Shown: positions 60,119 through 64,000 of the stretch, in pieces | Layout: every line of letters begins with the position of its first letter | Position numbering within the stretch: position 1 is the stretch's first letter | Assembly: GCF_046630445.1 (NCBI RefSeq) | Contig: NC_092341.1 | Coordinates: 33,269,501 to 33,333,500 of the forward strand | From: Rutidosis leptorrhynchoides | Taxonomy: Eukaryota; Streptophyta; Magnoliopsida; Asterales; Asteraceae | Length of the DNA: 64,000 nucleotides | Reading direction: 5' to 3' | Notes under the pieces: model-generated | What the model was told of the DNA's origin: nothing | The model's input: the letters and a program-made list of their open reading frames with translations, nothing else | Database searches by the model: none | Made by a program: the position numbers and the translations under genes

Positions 60119-61908
60119 CTAGCTAGAGCACCAGCTTAGTTTCAACTTAACTGAATAAAGCCAGCCATGCGATTCGTGAAAAATACCGGTATAAGAATCA
60201 GTTAGCAATATTTCCCATTTTTCGTTATATGGATTCTTGAACTCAATACTTTTGAGATGATCCGACGTTTTCTGGTTCTCCAATCCACTCATTATTGGCT
60301 CGAAGAAGGAGCAAAGGTGATCTTTGGATCCACTATTTGTCTCTATGTAATTGGGATGGCAAATCGTAAACCATGCATCAAGACATGAAACTTTAAGGCG
60401 AATTCTAGAAAAGCATAGTCGGTTAACGTTTGTAGCCGGAAACGGGAACCTTTTTTTAAGATCATCAATATCCAAGTTCAGTGGCACCCGCGCATTGTCG
60501 ATACACGTGTCTACTATCTCAATGTCAAACTTGCTCGGTAAACTGAGTACTTTCCTAATCTTACAGAAAAAAGCATTATTCATGGGCTTGCGTAACGATA
60601 AGCTAAGGTGAATTTCTTCAGGAGCAGTATGCTTTGAAAACTTGAGATTAGGAATTGTGGGGCCACCGTAAAACAAATGAAGTAATTTAGGAGCATAAAC
60701 TTGTACATCGGTCTGCTTGTTTTCAAACAACTCCAGCCTCAGTTTTTTCAACGAAAAGTTTGTAATATCAAACTTTTGCAGACTCGAACTACTGAAATGA
60801 AGAATCAGACTCTCGAGGAAAGGTAATTAGGAGTTGAATGTGTCAAAAAGTGCAACATCCAGGACCCCACTACCTGCTAAATCTAACTCAGTAACTCTAC
60901 TTAATGAATCAATGTTTAACATCCAATACCATGACTTGAACTGAAAAATTCGAAGGTTAGGGACATCATCAACTTCAAAAATTTCATATTCCTCTCCTGA
61001 TGATTTAACTAATTTAAACTCTTCAAGATAACTAAGATTTTTAACCTTGATTTTCGTCAAGCCTTTACAATATATAAGTTGTATCTTCTCAAGTAATGTA
61101 CAAGAAGATAATAAGCTTTCAAGTACCACATCACTTATGTTCACATTGGTCAACTCAAGTACTTTTAACGCCACACAGTTGATGACAGAGTTAATACTGG
61201 AGAAATCCGTAATGCCGTATCTGTTTCTTAGCTTTAAAGTCAATTTGTGAAGATGACGAAGATTTTTAACATTGATTTCCATTCAATTATAGAAATATGA
61301 AAGGTTAATCTTCTCAAGTAAGGTACAAGTAGATAATAACCTATCAAGTACCTCTTCACTTATGTTCACATGGGACAACTCGGTCAGTTGATCACGGGAT
61401 TTCGAGTCACCAAAACACCACCGTTTCTAGAGTAATTATCGACTATTATAGCTATAGAGTGGAGATTTTCTCCAGAAAATAGCTCATCTGTGAGTGTAAG
61501 TTTGATTTTGCTATCAATATCATTAGATATTTTGAGGGAAAGCTCCTTAAGACATGTATTGGTAGCAACAATCTGAATCCATTTATTAGCAAGAGAAGTT
61601 AACTCTTGGTTCTCCATTCTTAGTTCAAGATCAAAAGTTTCAATTGGTATGTTGTGTTGGGAATACCTTTGCACAGTTCGATCGATTGAATTCATGCGAT
61701 TTGTTTCTTCTTCTTTGGAAACTAACCTTTTAGGCTTATAAAACCTAAGAGTAGGAATGGTGGACCACGCGTGTAGCCATGACTTTGACAACACGCAAGT
61801 GCGAGCCGCTTCTTCTACGGGCAACAATGATTGGATGCGATGAACCAAATCTGTAATATCTTCTAATTGTGGGCCATCCCTCTTCACCTCTTCCATCTCT
61901 GAAGGTAC
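60119..61908 (-). pseudogene. F-box/LRR (FBD-like) gene 2, broken
   Basis: Start ATG at 61894-61896 (context TCAGAGATGGAAG). F-box at about residues 13-55 (DLVHRIQSLLPVEEAARTCVLSKSW). LRR-like segments follow (LKVLELTNVNISDVVLESLL, LLEKIQLIYC, IKVKNLSYLEEF), then a C-terminal FBD-like part ending LYSVKLKLSWCSS. Breaks: relative to gene 1 a net 16-base loss at about 61385-61390 gives a stop at 61384-61386; TGA at 61283-61285; TAA at 60827-60829. It is the best-preserved of the three cluster members. A working protein would be an SCF substrate receptor; targets are unknown for most of this family. Confidence 0.85.
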
Positions 61909-62640
61909 CTAATTATTGTCCTATATAGTTCATAATAATAATAATTTTAGTAATACGAAATATCATACTATACTTTTAAACGATTGAACAAAATTGCCAA
62001 TCAGTTTCTTAAGATTACAGAAAAGTAAAGGCAACAACTTATGGCTTCACCCAACCAATTGAATCAACCCAAACTCTAAACAAGAACCACTCGACCCATG
62101 ACTTATTTGAACCCAAACTTATTTAACCCCTTTACCCAGCCCACCGTGTTGCCAAACCTACTATTACTAACAAGTATCACACCTACAGAATTCATAATTA
62201 TAGTCATTTGTTATATGTCCTTTAAAAAAATACTGAGAATAAGAATAAATAATATCAATATATCCATCACTTTATAATTTTTACCTCAAAATCGATCACT
62301 CAAACAATGTAGAAGAGGCCTTTTTGGCATCAACAGTGACTAATCAAATATTCAAAGTCAATTACTGAATTATTTTCGGCTTAAATCCCTCGTGTACATA
62401 TGTTTGACGCATATATATATAGAGACTGAAGAACGGCAATACTCTAATATAATGCTTAATTTCTCGGTTCTATTAGATACTGAATCAAATGTGAAAAAAA
62501 ATTTAAAAAAAAAAATTCAGAAAACGTAATCGTGTATACATAAAACAAAAGATTACGGTATAAGTTAACAACTAAGAGAAAGAGTTACCCAGATTCCTTG
62601 ACGACGTAAGGTGTAGTTCGCGGTGAAGGGCCTAGGGTTT
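61909..62640 (-). other. Gene 2 5'UTR intron and exon
   Basis: Acceptor-like TTAG before 61908 and donor TCTGG|GTAACT at 62589/62588 give an intron of 680 bp. The 5'UTR exon is about 62589-62640. The same arrangement is recognisable in genes 1 and 3. Confidence 0.5.
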
Positions 62641-62748
62641 GTTATTGAATGGTAGGCGTATTAATTTTATTATAGATTTTATAAAGCTGAGCGGTATCTC
62701 TAGTAATTTTATGATTTTCAAACATATTTTATTTATTTATATATTTTA

Positions 62749-63040
62749 TTTTGAAAGGCAAGGTGGCATCGAATAATCTCGTTTGCAAACCATGAACGTG
62801 TTTTCCGGTGTAAACTCACGTCGCATTACAGGATTCCGAACCTTAAACCATCCCGAGGGGCAGGCGGGTAAGATATGGGTCCTGAATACGAGTCGGTAAA
62901 ACTTCTCTGGGCAATCCGACTTTCAGAAAATAAATCTCACAGATTTTTTTGAAGGGGAGTGACTCGAACTTGAGACCTCACCACCTCATCTCAATACACA
63001 AATGTAAAGGAGTGAATCACTGGACCACTAGGGTGGGTTC
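62749..63040 (-). mobile_element. tRNA-derived SINE, full length with 20-bp target duplication
   Basis: TTATTTATTTATATATTTTA occurs exactly at 62729-62748 and 63041-63060. The minus strand begins GAACCCACCCTAGTGGTCCAG (A-box-like), with CAAGTTCGAGTCAC (B-box) about 55 bp on, and ends TGCCTTTCAAAATAAA. It sits about 110 bp upstream of gene 2's 5'UTR exon. Confidence 0.8.
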
Positions 63041-63111
63041 TTATTTATTTATATATTTTAATTTAATGATAACCACTTAACTTTTTACTCCATTTTAACT
63101 ATATCCTACTT

Positions 63112-63688
63112 TTTTTTTAAAAAAAAGGATAACATTAAAGAATCTGAAGATCAAACAAGTCACAAACTCTAACACGCTAATAAGAAAACCTAACTACCGA
63201 TTGTACTAACATCAATAAAAAACTAAAAGACGTGACAGTCGAAAGAACACTCACAGTTGCCGCAAGTAAACAAAAAACATTGAAAAAAAATTGCCGGCAA
63301 CCGGCCAGGCTACTAACAACCAGCAGCTCCGACCAAAATGATGTTGGCCAAAAAAAGTATTCCACCACCGCACCATAGTCTGTCATGAAATTGATGTCTG
63401 GAAACAAAAAAAAAAACCCAACACCCACCATAATCAGAAGCCAGAATACGGTTTGGTATTAGCCGCCTAAACAAGACACGATGCCGGAAAATGACGAACT
63501 TCCGCGATGAAGAACAGCTGCTACGAGATCTAACCACTCCAAAACCCCGAACAAACCAGAAGGACACAGAGAACAAGCAAAGGAGAACACTGGAAGTCGA
63601 GATACCAAAGAAAAACAACAGTACTCCGGATATCTTCGGTGAGATCCGGGAAGGAAAATGATTCCGGTAAGAAAGCAAAAGGTGTTGG
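63112..63688 (-). mobile_element. Possible retroelement fragment with A-rich tail
   Basis: On the minus strand it ends TTTAATGTTATCC, then T8-9 and A8-9, like a LINE or SINE tail, after CCGG-rich sequence (GCCTGGCCGGTTGCCGGC). The 172-codon minus ORF (63831-63313) crosses the presumed LTR border at 63689 and has no motif, so I do not call it a gene. Confidence 0.3.
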
Positions 63689-64000
63689 AAAAAAGGTTTG
63701 TAAATTGATAATCTCGGATTGATTCTTGAATCGTGAAACACTTTCCTAATTAAGTATTTCGACCCTACTTGTCTCGGGTTACACGAAATCTTAATTGGGA
63801 TAAGACAAGAACTCAATTTGATTCTAGGCAAGAAGAAATCAAATTATAGTATTAGTGAGAATGTGAATGTTTCTGTGTATTAATATTGAAAGCAAAGTCC
63901 CCTATATATAAGAGGTGAAAAGGTGCGACGAAAGGATGTAACCCTTTAATGAAAATATGCAACATTTCAACGAAAAGATGCAACACTTCGTTTACACCTT
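63689..64000 (+). repeat. Possible start of an LTR, cut by the window end
   Basis: TGTTGGAAAAAAGG is a common copia LTR start. CTATATATAAGAGG near 63902-63915 would be its TATA box. The other end is outside the window. Confidence 0.3.

Noticed and set aside
63313-63831. 172-codon ORF on the minus strand
   Set aside because: It crosses a probable LTR border at 63689, has no motif and is biased by CCGG/T-rich repeat sequence.

Overview
The window is repeat-dominated nuclear DNA from a flowering plant. Evidence: F-box/FBA and F-box/LRR/FBD-like gene remnants, plant-type Ty3/gypsy and Ty1/copia elements primed by initiator-Met tRNA, a CACTA transposon, tRNA-derived SINEs and long AT-rich microsatellites. 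The element families look like those of the daisy family (Asteraceae), but that assignment rests on recollection and is an inference.

Positions 1-35688 are a nested stack of LTR retrotransposons. The outermost, element B (gypsy, + strand), has a left LTR at 2533-4472, a decayed interior at 4473-14517 and a right LTR at 14518-16792 plus 35102-35688. Element A (+, 2681-bp LTRs, no recognisable gag-pol) sits in B's right LTR with a GTTTG target duplication. Element C (-, gypsy, 17528-26569) sits in A's left LTR with a TACCT duplication; A's right LTR preserves the empty site. Element D (-, 1-2532) interrupts B's left LTR. A CACTA element (7075-11670) with gene-like fragments lies in B's interior. 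C has PBS, leader ORF, gag, protease, RT, RNase H, integrase and PPT, but one stop codon splits the integrase and the RT FIDD box reads FIDN.

Positions 35689-41400 hold possible exons of an unidentified broken gene, a LINE-like tail, and an F-box/FBA gene (38952-40059, +) with one frameshift near its 3' end.

Positions 41400-62640 are a minus-strand cluster of three related F-box/LRR genes, all broken. Gene 1 (41435-45445) has lost its ATG and has one frameshift and two in-frame stops; its 5'UTR intron contains an ~880-bp (AAT)n microsatellite and a fragment of a non-LTR element. Gene 3 (45407-51610) keeps only about 30 F-box codons fused to gene 1's 5'UTR exon, and its intron contains copia element E1 (45575-50807, +). 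Gene 2 (60119-62640) has a small deletion and two stops. A second copia, E2 (53344-58702, -), is a near-intact relative of E1 in opposite orientation.

The least expected signals are: (1) a 57-codon antisense ORF (31972-31799, -) for a small protein with two hydrophobic segments, behind a TATA box and an ATG-free leader, inside element A; (2) an internal copy of the 3' polypurine tract at the same relative place, after a 5' leader ORF, in elements A and C; (3) the CTGTAGC array and paired 18-bp palindromes in C's LTRs; (4) the giant (AAT)n next to a retroelement that itself ends in trinucleotide repeats.
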